From: Dysgonomonas sp. HDW5A
Lineage (GTDB): Bacteria; Bacteroidota; Bacteroidia; Bacteroidales; Dysgonomonadaceae
Length of the DNA: 64,000 bases
Assembly: GCF_011299555.1 (NCBI RefSeq)
Contig: NZ_CP049857.1
Coordinates: 620,001 to 684,000, forward strand
Direction of reading: 5' to 3'
Shown: piece by piece, positions 54,943 to 63,043 of the stretch
Numbering within the stretch: the stretch's first letter is position 1
Layout: every line of letters starts with the position of its first letter
The notes under the pieces: model-generated
What the model was told of the DNA's origin: nothing
The model's database searches: none
The model's input: the letters and a program-made list of their open reading frames with translations, nothing else
Position numbers and translations under genes: made by a program

Positions 54943-55131
54943 ATGAAAGAAGAATTTACCACCAAAATGCACTCTGAACTGTTAGGCGATGAAATCTCAA
55001 ACCTTGATCTACGTATCATGGGTATTTATGGTGCAACAGGTCGAGGTGTATCATTAAATGAGGCCTTGAAGAAATATGATGTATCAAGAGAGATTTATGA
55101 CAAGAATATAGACCGTGTATTATCGGAATAA
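54943..55131 (+). CDS. 62-aa plus-strand protein in the late operon
   Basis: Starts MKEEFTTKMHSELLGDEISN. It is convergent with the MuF gene, overlapping its 3' end by 12 nt. Helical with an HTH-like stretch (SLNEALKKYDVSREIYDKNI). It could be a small regulator or lysogen-expressed accessory; unknown family. Confidence 0.55.
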   Translation: MKEEFTTKMHSELLGDEISNLDLRIMGIYGATGRGVSLNEALKKYDVSREIYDKNIDRVLSE

Positions 55132-56841
55132 GTATTTCTCGAATACTTCTTTTTGTTTGGCATCTGTTAAATCAATAGTTCCAGACCAATCAGAACTCAA
55201 TAGTATTTTTTTTCCATAAGGTTTAGAGGCTAGTTCGTGCATAGGAATGTTTGCACCTTTATATTGCTCTATCCACTTATTAAAATCATTGAAATCTGTT
55301 TTTGTTATCCTTTGATTATTATGCATCACATGGGCCCAATGGGTAATATCATTATATTCGCTTGCTTTTGCTGAAAAGCCATACTTTGCCCAAGCATATC
55401 CACCAACATCCATATTAGCCTGTATACGTATCTCTTTAATACCTGCATTCTGATATTGCTTATACATAGCTTGAAGTAGTTCTTTTGAAACACCTTTACC
55501 TTGTAGATCCTCTGGTAATTTGAGAGTATCGTGAAAAACCACATCTTTCTGAAAGAATCGTTTTAAACTAAAATCATTATCACCGGTACACCAAAATTCG
55601 ATCTCATCTTTATAAGCATTGAGATGTTTCGACCTTATTCCTAAGCCGTACTTATCAGATATCTGCATCAGATCATTATTAAATTCTTCCATATTGAATC
55701 CTTTAATAACCTTGTCGTATTCACTCTCTACATTATCCTTAATGTGGAAACCTTCTTGCTTTAGACTTTTGGGATTGAAAACATATTCTTTAGAATGACT
55801 ACTCTCTGACTTCAAGAAATATTCTTGATTCTCTTTTACAAACCACTGATTTTTATTTGCTTCTTTCTCGTTTATGAAATCAAATGCTGATTGCGGAACA
55901 GTAGTAATAATCTTGTCTTGAGGAACTTCACCAGTCAATAAATAGTCTGTAAATTCTTCACCCTCTAGCATAATGGGAACAGCAAAACAAATGCAGAAAG
56001 GATGATTACCGATAAACTTATAGTTAGGTGGATATTTACCCACCATCGGATCACAGATAGCACAAGGTCCTTTATTCGACTTTGAGCGATGAACTTCTAT
56101 ACCCAAGACAAAGCCTTGATTCTTCCATCGTTCATGATCTGCTGTATGGTATGCTTGATTTGTTTCGGTAACAGCTACACGAAGAGCGTTCATATAACTG
56201 CTTCTGTATCGACCTTGCCCGGGATGATAGTCTTGCATAGGTTTTGATAGAGTAAGATTACCATCTTCATCCTTTATACGTCTGAACCGTTTATCGGGAT
56301 CCTGTAATAGCTGTCGAATATCTTGAGAGATTATAGCAGCTGGGCGTCCTGTCGAAATACCGGAAGAAAGATAATATTCAAGATTCTGTTTTGCTCCATC
56401 TACAGCATTCCAGACTTTATCAGATACGGTAGAGCCATCAATCTGCCTTTGCTGAAAAGCTTTAAGAGCATCTATATTGCTAGCGAACATACCTTTTTCA
56501 AGTTTCTCATACTTACTTTGTCCTATGAGTTCGGGTAAAGCCAAGTCTTTAATGAATGCTTTTAATAAATCATCGTTTTTAAGGTTCGAAGCTTCCCAAG
56601 CTCCGGTAGTGTTATTATTGATATTAGTTAGTAGATCACTATGCAGGTCTTTTAATAGGTTGTCTATCTGCTTTTCTAAGGTTGCATTACGAATCCAGAC
56701 ATTATCGGTGTTCTTCTCGGTCCATTGAGTCAATATCAGACCTGATCGACGAGTGAAGTCATCGAAAATACGCTTTACTTGCCCTTGCTGATTGAGTAGG
56801 CGTAAGACATGCTGTTTATCGTGGAAAGAGAGTGAGGACAT
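55120..56841 (-). CDS. MuF head protein with acetyltransferase-like C-terminus
   Basis: A 573-residue minor head protein. The MuF/SPP1 gp7 domain covers about 60-300 and ends with the metal-binding GPCAICDPMVGKYPP and HPFCICF. Beyond it, residues 430-510 contain LPEDLQGKGVSKELLQAMY and ANMDVGGYAWAKYGF, which read like GNAT motif A and the following strand. MuF proteins with extra C-terminal toxin domains are known in temperate phages. The GNAT reading is by eye. Confidence 0.78.
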   Translation of the reverse strand: MSSLSFHDKQHVLRLLNQQGQVKRIFDDFTRRSGLILTQWTEKNTDNVWIRNATLEKQIDNLLKDLHSDLLTNINNNTTGAWEASNLKNDDLLKAFIKDLALPELIGQSKYEKLEKGMFASNIDALKAFQQRQIDGSTVSDKVWNAVDGAKQNLEYYLSSGISTGRPAAIISQDIRQLLQDPDKRFRRIKDEDGNLTLSKPMQDYHPGQGRYRSSYMNALRVAVTETNQAYHTADHERWKNQGFVLGIEVHRSKSNKGPCAICDPMVGKYPPNYKFIGNHPFCICFAVPIMLEGEEFTDYLLTGEVPQDKIITTVPQSAFDFINEKEANKNQWFVKENQEYFLKSESSHSKEYVFNPKSLKQEGFHIKDNVESEYDKVIKGFNMEEFNNDLMQISDKYGLGIRSKHLNAYKDEIEFWCTGDNDFSLKRFFQKDVVFHDTLKLPEDLQGKGVSKELLQAMYKQYQNAGIKEIRIQANMDVGGYAWAKYGFSAKASEYNDITHWAHVMHNNQRITKTDFNDFNKWIEQYKGANIPMHELASKPYGKKILLSSDWSGTIDLTDAKQKEVFEKYLFR

Positions 56842-56854
56842 AAAATATATTTAT

Positions 56855-56863
56855 TATTTTTGC
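56855..56863 (+). promoter_or_regulatory. -7 element of a plus-strand small RNA
   Basis: TATTTTTGC, a good Bacteroidota -7 match on the plus strand. It should start a transcript that runs through two tRNA-like T arms to a T run at 57105. Confidence 0.45.
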
Positions 56864-57111
56864 ATTAGGTTTGAATGGTTTAGATGGTTCGAATCCATCA
56901 ACAGGCTTACGCAATATTGCGGTATAATCTTAAAATCATTTTATTATGGATTTTGAAAAAATTATTTCAGCCATATTTGTCAATTTGATTTCAGATTTTA
57001 TCAAATTTCTTTTTAGAATATTTCAATTAAAATTGGCAGTAAAGCGGAAAAATAGTTTAATGGTAAAACATCACATTTGTGAAAATTGCGGGTTCGAGTC
57101 CCGCTTTTTTT
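56863..57111 (+). ncRNA. putative small RNA with tRNA-like ends
   Basis: In the 268-nt gap between the MuF gene and its upstream neighbour, the plus strand carries a promoter element and a perfect T arm (GATGG TTCGAAT CCATC, 56883-56899). At 57046-57111 a tRNA-like fold follows: D arm GTTT / AAAC (57055-57069) and T arm GCGGG TTCGAGT CCCGC (57088-57104), then seven T. The anticodon arm is shrunken (TCAC ATTT GTGA), so it cannot decode. The T arm plus T run would also terminate the transcript. Confidence 0.4.
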
Positions 57112-57176
57112 ATTTCTCTTCCTCTTCTATTTTTGTAAGTTTACCCCACTTCTCCTCCCATGCTTTTTTCAGCTGA
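56946..57176 (+). other. short hydrophobic reading frame, doubtful
   Basis: A frame starting MDFEKIISAIFVNLISDFIK. The first third looks like an amphipathic membrane peptide, but the frame runs on through the tRNA-like element and its T run. A real peptide would have to be translated within the small RNA; probably not a gene. Confidence 0.2.
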
Positions 57177-57352
57177 TTTAGCAATAGAGAGCCACCCTTT
57201 CGATATCGACCAAGAAAGGCAATGCCATTTTCGCTATCCTCATATACAAGCATAACACACTTAGCCTTTAGCCGATCCATAGTAGCTTTTACAATTTCTT
57301 CATCTGTTAACTCAGATATCGGAAGAGTCCTTATTTCTCGGATGTTCTTCAT
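57110..57352 (-). CDS. 80-aa hypothetical between portal and MuF
   Basis: Starts MKNIREIRTLPISELTDEEI, 1 nt after the portal stop (an in-frame Met at 57373 overlaps the portal). Helical and charged. Unknown function, in the head gene cluster. Confidence 0.6.
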   Translation of the reverse strand: MKNIREIRTLPISELTDEEIVKATMDRLKAKCVMLVYEDSENGIAFLGRYRKGGSLLLNQLKKAWEEKWGKLTKIEEEEK

Positions 57353-57353
57353 A

Positions 57354-58829
57354 TCATTGCCCTCCAAATCCATTAAACCCGATCATATTACTACGTTCGC
57401 TCTCTTTCTTTTCATCCTCTTCCATACGTGCTAATTCGCCTTCGATATCTCCTGCAGGAGTGAGAGGTGATTTAGAGACAATAGTTTGTTTAGAGTTGAA
57501 AGCCTTACCTCCTCCGGCAATAGAAAGAACATTTGCATCTTCAACTGGATCTTTAGGAAGTATCGAATCAAAGGATACGGTTATCCAATTGCTTGCAAGC
57601 TGTTGACGGTATTTAATATTAGTTATGTTAGCTATACCGGCAGACACTACAGATATGCATCTCATCAAAGCAGGACGAAATGTTCTCATGTTCATTTTCA
57701 TCTTGATCTCAGCATCTAGCATCATAAAGCGACGAGATACTCCGGATAGATTGCCAAGGCTTTTAAGATTATCGAAAGATAGATCCGGCATAGATGCACC
57801 TGAGTACTGCTCGTTCTTGGTTTCGTCCAGTTCTTTTGTGACTGAATCAATTGATTGTTGCCAATTCAAAAAGTCTGCATCACCGTGATATTCTTTGCCA
57901 CTGTCTTGGTCAACCCTCATAGGGAATGTGATTTCTTTTCCAACAGTATTTTTACCGGGTAAACTTGTTTCTCCAAATACTTTCATAATAGGCTCTGCAA
58001 AGTAGTCGTTTGTATCAGCCATTCGTGAATGACGCATTTCTCGTGCGTCCATCATAGATGAAACTTCATCCCATATCGGCTCATAAACTTCACCATAGAC
58101 AATAGGAAGAAGGCCCCACGGATTAGGGAACTCTTTACGATCCCATCCATTTGTTGACTGAGTACCTATTACAATCTTTTCACGCGTCCAAATCATAGCT
58201 TGTTCACGTATCATATCTTCACTATCTGTGATCTGATAACGATGTATAAAACCGTCCATCTTACTACCATCGAAATGAGGGAAGAACTCATATAGAGCAT
58301 TTGTGTCTTTAGGCAAGCATAAGATTTTACAATTCAGTTCTGACGATTTTTTACCACTCCAGTGCTCGTAAGTCGTTGGGTAAAATACAATGGCAGCTTT
58401 GGTTTCCGATAATACCTTTTCGGCAAACTCAATCAAGACATCTTGCATACCGAGTACTCTCTCCCATACACGTTTGAACTCGTTAAAACCGTCGTCTTGT
58501 ACGTCTGCTGATATATTCATTCGACCACCGAACATCATTGCTGTATCAGTCCGGACTAGCTTACGGGGAAAGTTACTTATGATTCGAGCTACATCGATAG
58601 TCTTATCATCCAGACGAACAGGCCTACCGTGCTTATCTTTCAGTGTATCTGAATATACTTCGAGCCTCTTAGGTTCACGCCATCCTACGGAAGCTTTACG
58701 ACGTCTTCTGTCACCGTCATATTCTTCTTTGTATTCGGCGGGGTTGCGGCCCTCTATTGTATCTACAGATAGATCATTAACGATCTGGCCAAAGTTTTCA
58801 TTTTCGAGAATGGAATAAATTGGAGGCAT
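57354..58829 (-). CDS. portal protein
   Basis: A 491-residue protein from ATG 58829 (MPPIYSILENENFGQIVNDL); a longer frame to 58901 covers the late motif and a terminator and is rejected. It resembles SPP1 gp6-like portals: TAMMFGGRMNI, WTREKIVIGTQS, WGLLPIVYGEVYEPIWDEVS and a helical C-terminal half. It forms the dodecameric DNA entry ring. Confidence 0.82.
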   Translation of the reverse strand: MPPIYSILENENFGQIVNDLSVDTIEGRNPAEYKEEYDGDRRRRKASVGWREPKRLEVYSDTLKDKHGRPVRLDDKTIDVARIISNFPRKLVRTDTAMMFGGRMNISADVQDDGFNEFKRVWERVLGMQDVLIEFAEKVLSETKAAIVFYPTTYEHWSGKKSSELNCKILCLPKDTNALYEFFPHFDGSKMDGFIHRYQITDSEDMIREQAMIWTREKIVIGTQSTNGWDRKEFPNPWGLLPIVYGEVYEPIWDEVSSMMDAREMRHSRMADTNDYFAEPIMKVFGETSLPGKNTVGKEITFPMRVDQDSGKEYHGDADFLNWQQSIDSVTKELDETKNEQYSGASMPDLSFDNLKSLGNLSGVSRRFMMLDAEIKMKMNMRTFRPALMRCISVVSAGIANITNIKYRQQLASNWITVSFDSILPKDPVEDANVLSIAGGGKAFNSKQTIVSKSPLTPAGDIEGELARMEEDEKKESERSNMIGFNGFGGQ

Positions 58830-58841
58830 GTTCTTTTCTCT

Positions 58842-58851
58842 TAAAATATAA
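58842..58851 (-). promoter_or_regulatory. late-operon motif TTATATTTTA, copy 3
   Basis: Exact 10-mer, 12 nt before the portal start. Confidence 0.5.
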
Positions 58852-58871
58852 AGCGCGAAAATCTTTCTTAC

Positions 58872-58908
58872 CAAAACAAAATAGGCAACACATTTCTGCA
58901 TTGCCTAT
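58872..58908 (-). terminator. terminator upstream of portal
   Basis: Stem ATAGGCAA / TTGCCTAT with a 12-nt loop and TTTTGTTTT on the minus strand. It ends the terminase and tRNA-like transcript. Confidence 0.75.
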
Positions 58909-58934
58909 CTTATTACTGCGGGTACGCTATCGAA

Positions 58935-58968
58935 TTAGCTACTTTCGAAATAAAGATGCTATATTTGC
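58935..58968 (+). promoter_or_regulatory. plus-strand promoter antisense to the tRNA-like element
   Basis: TTAG (58935-58938), 21 nt, TATATTTGC (58960-58968). The transcript would run antisense through the tRNA-like element and into the small gene at 59228. Confidence 0.55.
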
Positions 58969-59018
58969 AACTAAAACAGACTTTACTTTCACGTACCCTT
59001 TCCATCAAAAATGTTTGG

Positions 59019-59161
59019 GAGGATGACAGGACTTGAACCTGTACGCCCCACACCGGATATTTCTTCGGGCATTATCATCTACTTTCATAGTAAAGATCGC
59101 AGCCTCCGGACAACATGTAGGGCTTAGTATCATCAGCGTATACCAATTCCGCCACATCCTC
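59019..59161 (-). tRNA. tRNA-like element with aberrant anticodon domain
   Basis: On the minus strand: a 7-bp acceptor GAGGATG / CATCCTC (59155-59161 with 59019-59025), D arm GCG / CGC around GAATTGGTATA, and T arm ACAGG TTCAAGT CCTGT (59026-59042). These are canonical, but 93 nt separate D and T arms and no 5-bp anticodon stem is found. Instead a long helix (GCCCTACA / TGTGGGGC plus CCGGA / TCCGG) fills the space. It could be an interrupted tRNA or a tRNA mimic; no anticodon can be assigned. Confidence 0.55.
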
Positions 59162-59227
59162 ATTTGATATAATATATAAATGGAAAAAACTTTTACCTTT
59201 ACGAGATATATTTTAAATCTAAATGTT

Positions 59228-59398
59228 ATGAGAAAAGAGAATTCAATTTATCAAGTGTGGTTAAAAGGAGTAGAAGGATATACAATAGCTTTAGTTATTA
59301 ATGGTCGTTTTCACGAGATGCATAAAGGAAATGTAAATAAAACTCCTATTGATGAAGATCAAATAGAAAAATACGAGTATTTAGGAGAGAACAAATAA
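59228..59398 (+). CDS. small plus-strand protein, 56 aa
   Basis: Starts MRKENSIYQVWLKGVEGY; an earlier in-frame ATG at 59180 is possible. A beta-rich small protein, convergent with the terminase gene whose stop directly abuts. Unknown function; it has its own promoter at 58960. Confidence 0.5.
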   Translation: MRKENSIYQVWLKGVEGYTIALVINGRFHEMHKGNVNKTPIDEDQIEKYEYLGENK

Positions 59399-60871
59399 TT
59401 ACCTCACTCCTGTCCCCCTAGCAACCTGTCTTTGTTGTTCACCTTTGATATTGCCTTTGATAGATTCAAAGAATTCAGCTAGGATCGTTAAACTATCCGG
59501 TGCGTCATCGTGTTTATTGCCGCCTTCTTTCTTGTAAGAAGTAAGCCACTTCATGAACCACCAGTAGTCAGACCCTTTACTATATTCCGATTCGTCTAAG
59601 AAATGACAATGTGCTTTTATCCAACCAGACTTCATAAGGATTCGGGTTTGCTTGTTCTTTGTAGTTGGTCGAGCCTGTATGATAACTTTATTAAGCTTAT
59701 CGGTCTCTTTAACGATTCTACGTACATCATTAGCAAATATCTTACCTCCATTATTGGACTCGCATCGCATCTGATCGAGTTTAAAGTCTATAATCGCTTG
59801 AGCCAATCGAGGACCGGTTATCTCAACAGCATCTTTCGTAAATAATGCTTCTGTGATAAATAGCTCTGATCCGAATACCTTTGCAAAAGGAGAACTGAAA
59901 TAATCGTCTCCCTCATCGGCTACGTCAGTCGATGCAATCTTACCATCGGGAACACGCCCTTTGATATCTGCTTTTTTGAATCGTTTGAGTTCTGATTTAG
60001 GGAATAGCAATCCTTTTAATTCAACTGGGTTCTGTTGATACTCAGCCTCCCAAATACTCTCGTCGGTTTCAGCTTTCTTGTCTAAGTAATATTCAGTAGT
60101 GTGTACATCTTCGCAGAAAGACTGTTCGTTCTCGTCTAATGCCGATATACGGATAATCTCATGGTAATACTTACCCTCTCTTGATTCTTCCAGACGCCCC
60201 AACACATCACTAGCGGACCAACGAGTACCAATATCAATACAACAGCAGTTACCCTCAGTACGAGAATCGTGTGTACCTTGAAACCAGCTCCAAGTCTTTT
60301 CATTGTTATTATCAGAAAGAGCGTCTTCGAGTGATTTATATAAGTCATCGGTCATTGCAAGCATCGAAGCTCCGAACCCGATAACTGTACCACCAACACC
60401 CGCTCCGAAATAGCTTACTTGGCGTGCCCCCTCTATACTCCAGCCATGAACGTTTTGTTTATCTGCTTTGAGCTTGATCTCCGGGAATACTTCTCGGTAC
60501 TTTCTTGATTTTACTATATCACGGGTATCATAGGATAGTTTATTATACAGTGGATCGGCACAACAGTTACGCATGACTGATTCTTCAGGGAAGTGTCCGA
60601 ACATCCAACTAATGAAAAGAGATGAAAGATAAGACTTACCTGCACGGGGTGGCATACTCACAGCAAGTCGATAAGTAGTGTTATTGGAGAAAGAAATAAA
60701 AACACGCATATATGCTTCGGCTACCTTTTTTAGGAAAGGCCGCTTAACAAAGAACGAAGGGTCCATATACAAGCAATAAGACCAGAATTCATTTCTGGCC
60801 TCTCGCTTTCGCAGTATGATTGCCGCTTCTGCTTTACGAATTAATATTTCTCTTTCACTCAGTTTTTCCAT
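59399..60871 (-). CDS. terL: terminase large subunit
   Basis: A 490-residue packaging motor. The ATPase has Walker A PPRAGKS (74-80) and the nuclease domain begins near TDVADEGDDYFSS with a later Asp pair (HDDAPDSLTIL). It overlaps the small subunit gene by 17 nt and pumps DNA through the portal. Confidence 0.92.
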   Translation of the reverse strand: MEKLSEREILIRKAEAAIILRKREARNEFWSYCLYMDPSFFVKRPFLKKVAEAYMRVFISFSNNTTYRLAVSMPPRAGKSYLSSLFISWMFGHFPEESVMRNCCADPLYNKLSYDTRDIVKSRKYREVFPEIKLKADKQNVHGWSIEGARQVSYFGAGVGGTVIGFGASMLAMTDDLYKSLEDALSDNNNEKTWSWFQGTHDSRTEGNCCCIDIGTRWSASDVLGRLEESREGKYYHEIIRISALDENEQSFCEDVHTTEYYLDKKAETDESIWEAEYQQNPVELKGLLFPKSELKRFKKADIKGRVPDGKIASTDVADEGDDYFSSPFAKVFGSELFITEALFTKDAVEITGPRLAQAIIDFKLDQMRCESNNGGKIFANDVRRIVKETDKLNKVIIQARPTTKNKQTRILMKSGWIKAHCHFLDESEYSKGSDYWWFMKWLTSYKKEGGNKHDDAPDSLTILAEFFESIKGNIKGEQQRQVARGTGVR

Positions 60872-61355
60872 CGACTATATTTTGCAGTTCTTCATCCGAT
60901 AGAGCTTCCAAGCTACTTTTTATACCTACTTCTCCGGATAGTTTATTCTCCTGTCTGTTCTTCCAGTTATCAGAATCTTGGTTCGTAAGGGTGAATATTA
61001 CAAGTGTGGGATTAGGCTGGTAATGCTTCTTTGTAACGACATGCTCTTTTACTTTGACGATAGCTTTACCATTATCGTCTTTATTGCCTGTATCAGTAGT
61101 AACGGTTCGTGTTTCATCCACTGTATATCCACGAAGCATCTTAACAAGTGATTTCTTGGCTTCGACAACGAGCAGTTCATTAAACTTATCCTGAGCCTTT
61201 TTTATAGCATCTGCAAAATCTGCATTTTTAGATTGCCAATCATAATAAGTTCGTTCTGAAATCTTCACCTTTTCGCAAATCTCAGCAATCGTATAGCTGT
61301 CTGTACTTATCATGCTACAGATATTGTCAACTATCTTCTTATTATACTTTGCCAT
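60855..61355 (-). CDS. terS: terminase small subunit
   Basis: A 166-residue protein with an N-terminal helix-turn-helix (SMISTDSYTIAEICEKVKIS and TYYDWQSKNADFADAIKKAQ) of the homeodomain-like small terminase type. The middle is helical and the acidic tail overlaps terL. It should recognise the packaging site. Confidence 0.85.
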   Translation of the reverse strand: MAKYNKKIVDNICSMISTDSYTIAEICEKVKISERTYYDWQSKNADFADAIKKAQDKFNELLVVEAKKSLVKMLRGYTVDETRTVTTDTGNKDDNGKAIVKVKEHVVTKKHYQPNPTLVIFTLTNQDSDNWKNRQENKLSGEVGIKSSLEALSDEELQNIVDGKTE

Positions 61356-61373
61356 AGAGTAACTGCTTTACCC

Positions 61374-61383
61374 TAAAATATAA
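61374..61383 (-). promoter_or_regulatory. late-operon motif TTATATTTTA, copy 2
   Basis: Exact 10-mer, 18 nt before the terS start, abutting a terminator-like hairpin. Confidence 0.5.
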
Positions 61384-61414
61384 AGAGGAGCTACTTTTTA
61401 GGTAACTCCTCTTT
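61382..61414 (-). terminator. hairpin between GIY-YIG gene and terS
   Basis: Stem AAAGAGGAG / CTCCTCTTT extended by TAC / GTA, followed on the minus strand by ATATTTT. Confidence 0.7.
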
Positions 61415-61430
61415 AAACTATATAAGGGTA

Positions 61431-61937
61431 TTATTTACTGTTTGGAATATCTTTAATCAACATTTGGGGATTTATGTCGATCCAGCTTCGTCTTTTATTG
61501 TGGAATTTATCAGAATTCATAACTAAATATTTCTCTACTTTATCTATAACATTTCGCAAATGGTCTGGGAATTGAATGAATAAGAAGTCAAAATTAATCA
61601 TTTTTTCATATACGACATCCATATCTTCATGCACAATTAGCTTCTTAGGCTTACCAGTCATTGTACAAAGTAAATTATTAAAGAATGAAAGAGGACGAGG
61701 GTCTAAATGACCGGCCAGTCTTTCTAATATAGCTCGACTACTTGACTTTCCGATATAAACAATGTTATTATTCTCATCAAAAAATACATATACGCCTAAT
61801 AAACTTCTATTGTTATGAAGCAGGTCAACAAGTTTTAATTCTTTTACCTTTATTCGGTCTGTTCTAAGTATTTCAATATGCAATTCTTCAAGGGATAACT
61901 CTTTGATCTCATCATAAAATAGAATAAACTTGCTCAT
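61431..61937 (-). CDS. GIY-YIG nuclease-like protein
   Basis: A 168-residue protein with a GIY-YIG core: GVYVF (48-52), IVYIGKSSSR (59-68) and a following helix RAILERLAGHL. It lies just upstream of terS in transcription order. Small GIY-YIG nucleases beside packaging genes may be homing-like or repair nucleases; here it may act with the modification genes. Catalytic completeness is not certain. Confidence 0.75.
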   Translation of the reverse strand: MSKFILFYDEIKELSLEELHIEILRTDRIKVKELKLVDLLHNNRSLLGVYVFFDENNNIVYIGKSSSRAILERLAGHLDPRPLSFFNNLLCTMTGKPKKLIVHEDMDVVYEKMINFDFLFIQFPDHLRNVIDKVEKYLVMNSDKFHNKRRSWIDINPQMLIKDIPNSK

Positions 61938-61940
61938 TTT

Positions 61941-62147
61941 TTATTCCTCCATCTTTGCCATTGCATCCGCCATATCGATACAAATTTCTAATTCATTAAC
62001 TGCAGCTTTTAGCTCAATGAACTTGCGTTTATCTACAGCTGTTGCTAAACCCTCAGCCTGGCTTTCTATCTCCGTCAACTCTTCTTTCTTACGGGCAAGC
62101 CTGTTCTCCAAAACTTTTTTGTATATCATAAGTGGGGTTTCTTTCAT
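61941..62147 (-). CDS. 68-aa coiled-coil protein
   Basis: A short all-helical protein (MKETPLMIYKKVLENRLARK) with heptad Leu/Ile pattern, 3 nt before the GIY-YIG gene. Function unknown. Confidence 0.6.
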   Translation of the reverse strand: MKETPLMIYKKVLENRLARKKEELTEIESQAEGLATAVDKRKFIELKAAVNELEICIDMADAMAKMEE

Positions 62148-62188
62148 GACGGATCGTTTTATTTTCCGTCAAAGTTATTACTATTTCT

Positions 62189-63043
62189 TTATTTCTTTTT
62201 ATGCGATTCATTAATTATAACAGGAACGGCATTCTTCCAACTTATCCGATGGTGCAATCTCCTGTGTGTTTCTCCCATTGGTACAATCTTACAACATGAG
62301 GGTGCATACATCACCGTGTAAAAGCTTTTCACGTATGTACCTGAGTCGAGATAAAGTTCTGTCATTCCTCCGGAGTTCGATTGTGTCGATAATTGGTTTA
62401 TTGCTATATTGGATAGAGTAAGGAAAACATTTCCACGACTCTGAACATTTGTATATGTATTAACGTCTTCATTGATTCTACCTACAAACTGAAAAGGTCG
62501 ATCCGTTGAACAAAGAAAAGTATTCATACACTTTCGAAACAGTTTCCTGCCTTTTCCGAATTGCCCATTCTCCCCTCCTATAAAATCACCACTTTGGGCC
62601 ATAGCGATACTCTTTACATTAATAGTCTTATAGTAGTCGAGCATAGCATCAAAGATTACATCAATATTTTTCATGGATCGATGAAGATATTTTCCTTTTG
62701 AGGTGAATCTGTAAGAGAATGCTGTATAATCATCATCTAGCTGCATGAAGTACTTTATTCCGAGATTCTTTGCAATTTCAAAACATGCATTCCTGGCATA
62801 TACAATTGCCCGCCTATCTTCGAAATTATCTCCTTCATCAAATGTATCAGATATAGCTTTTTTATCGAATACGATCACCTTATCTCCGTATGCCTGCTTA
62901 TAGGCTTCCGCTTGTATGTCCTCATTATCGATAACAATATAGATACGTCCTGTATATCCACATTTGAGGAGTGAACTATATGTATGCACTTTAGTAGGCC
63001 TCCCATGAGTTAGTATGAATACGGCAAAATCTTTATTCTTCAT
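62189..63043 (-). CDS. TET-associated (GREB1-like) glycosyltransferase
   Basis: A 284-residue protein from ATG 63043 (MKNKDFAVFILTHGRPTKVH); Mets at 63067 and 63055 are alternatives overlapping the ParB gene. The start FILTHGRP, the strand IYIVIDNED, then the metal-binding Asp triplet in MQLDDDY fit the TET/JBP-associated glycosyltransferase group of phages, which is predicted to add sugars to modified DNA bases. No base hydroxylase is visible in this window. The function is inferred from family. Confidence 0.72.
   Translation of the reverse strand: MKNKDFAVFILTHGRPTKVHTYSSLLKCGYTGRIYIVIDNEDIQAEAYKQAYGDKVIVFDKKAISDTFDEGDNFEDRRAIVYARNACFEIAKNLGIKYFMQLDDDYTAFSYRFTSKGKYLHRSMKNIDVIFDAMLDYYKTINVKSIAMAQSGDFIGGENGQFGKGRKLFRKCMNTFLCSTDRPFQFVGRINEDVNTYTNVQSRGNVFLTLSNIAINQLSTQSNSGGMTELYLDSGTYVKSFYTVMYAPSCCKIVPMGETHRRLHHRISWKNAVPVIINESHKKK

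Noticed and set aside
58390-58818. 142-codon plus-strand frame over the portal gene
   Set aside because: Ser/Arg/Leu-rich antisense shadow; the portal frame is clearly the real one.
58830-58901. Extended portal start
   Set aside because: The extra 24 codons run across the late motif and terminator; MPPIYS at 58829 is the natural start.
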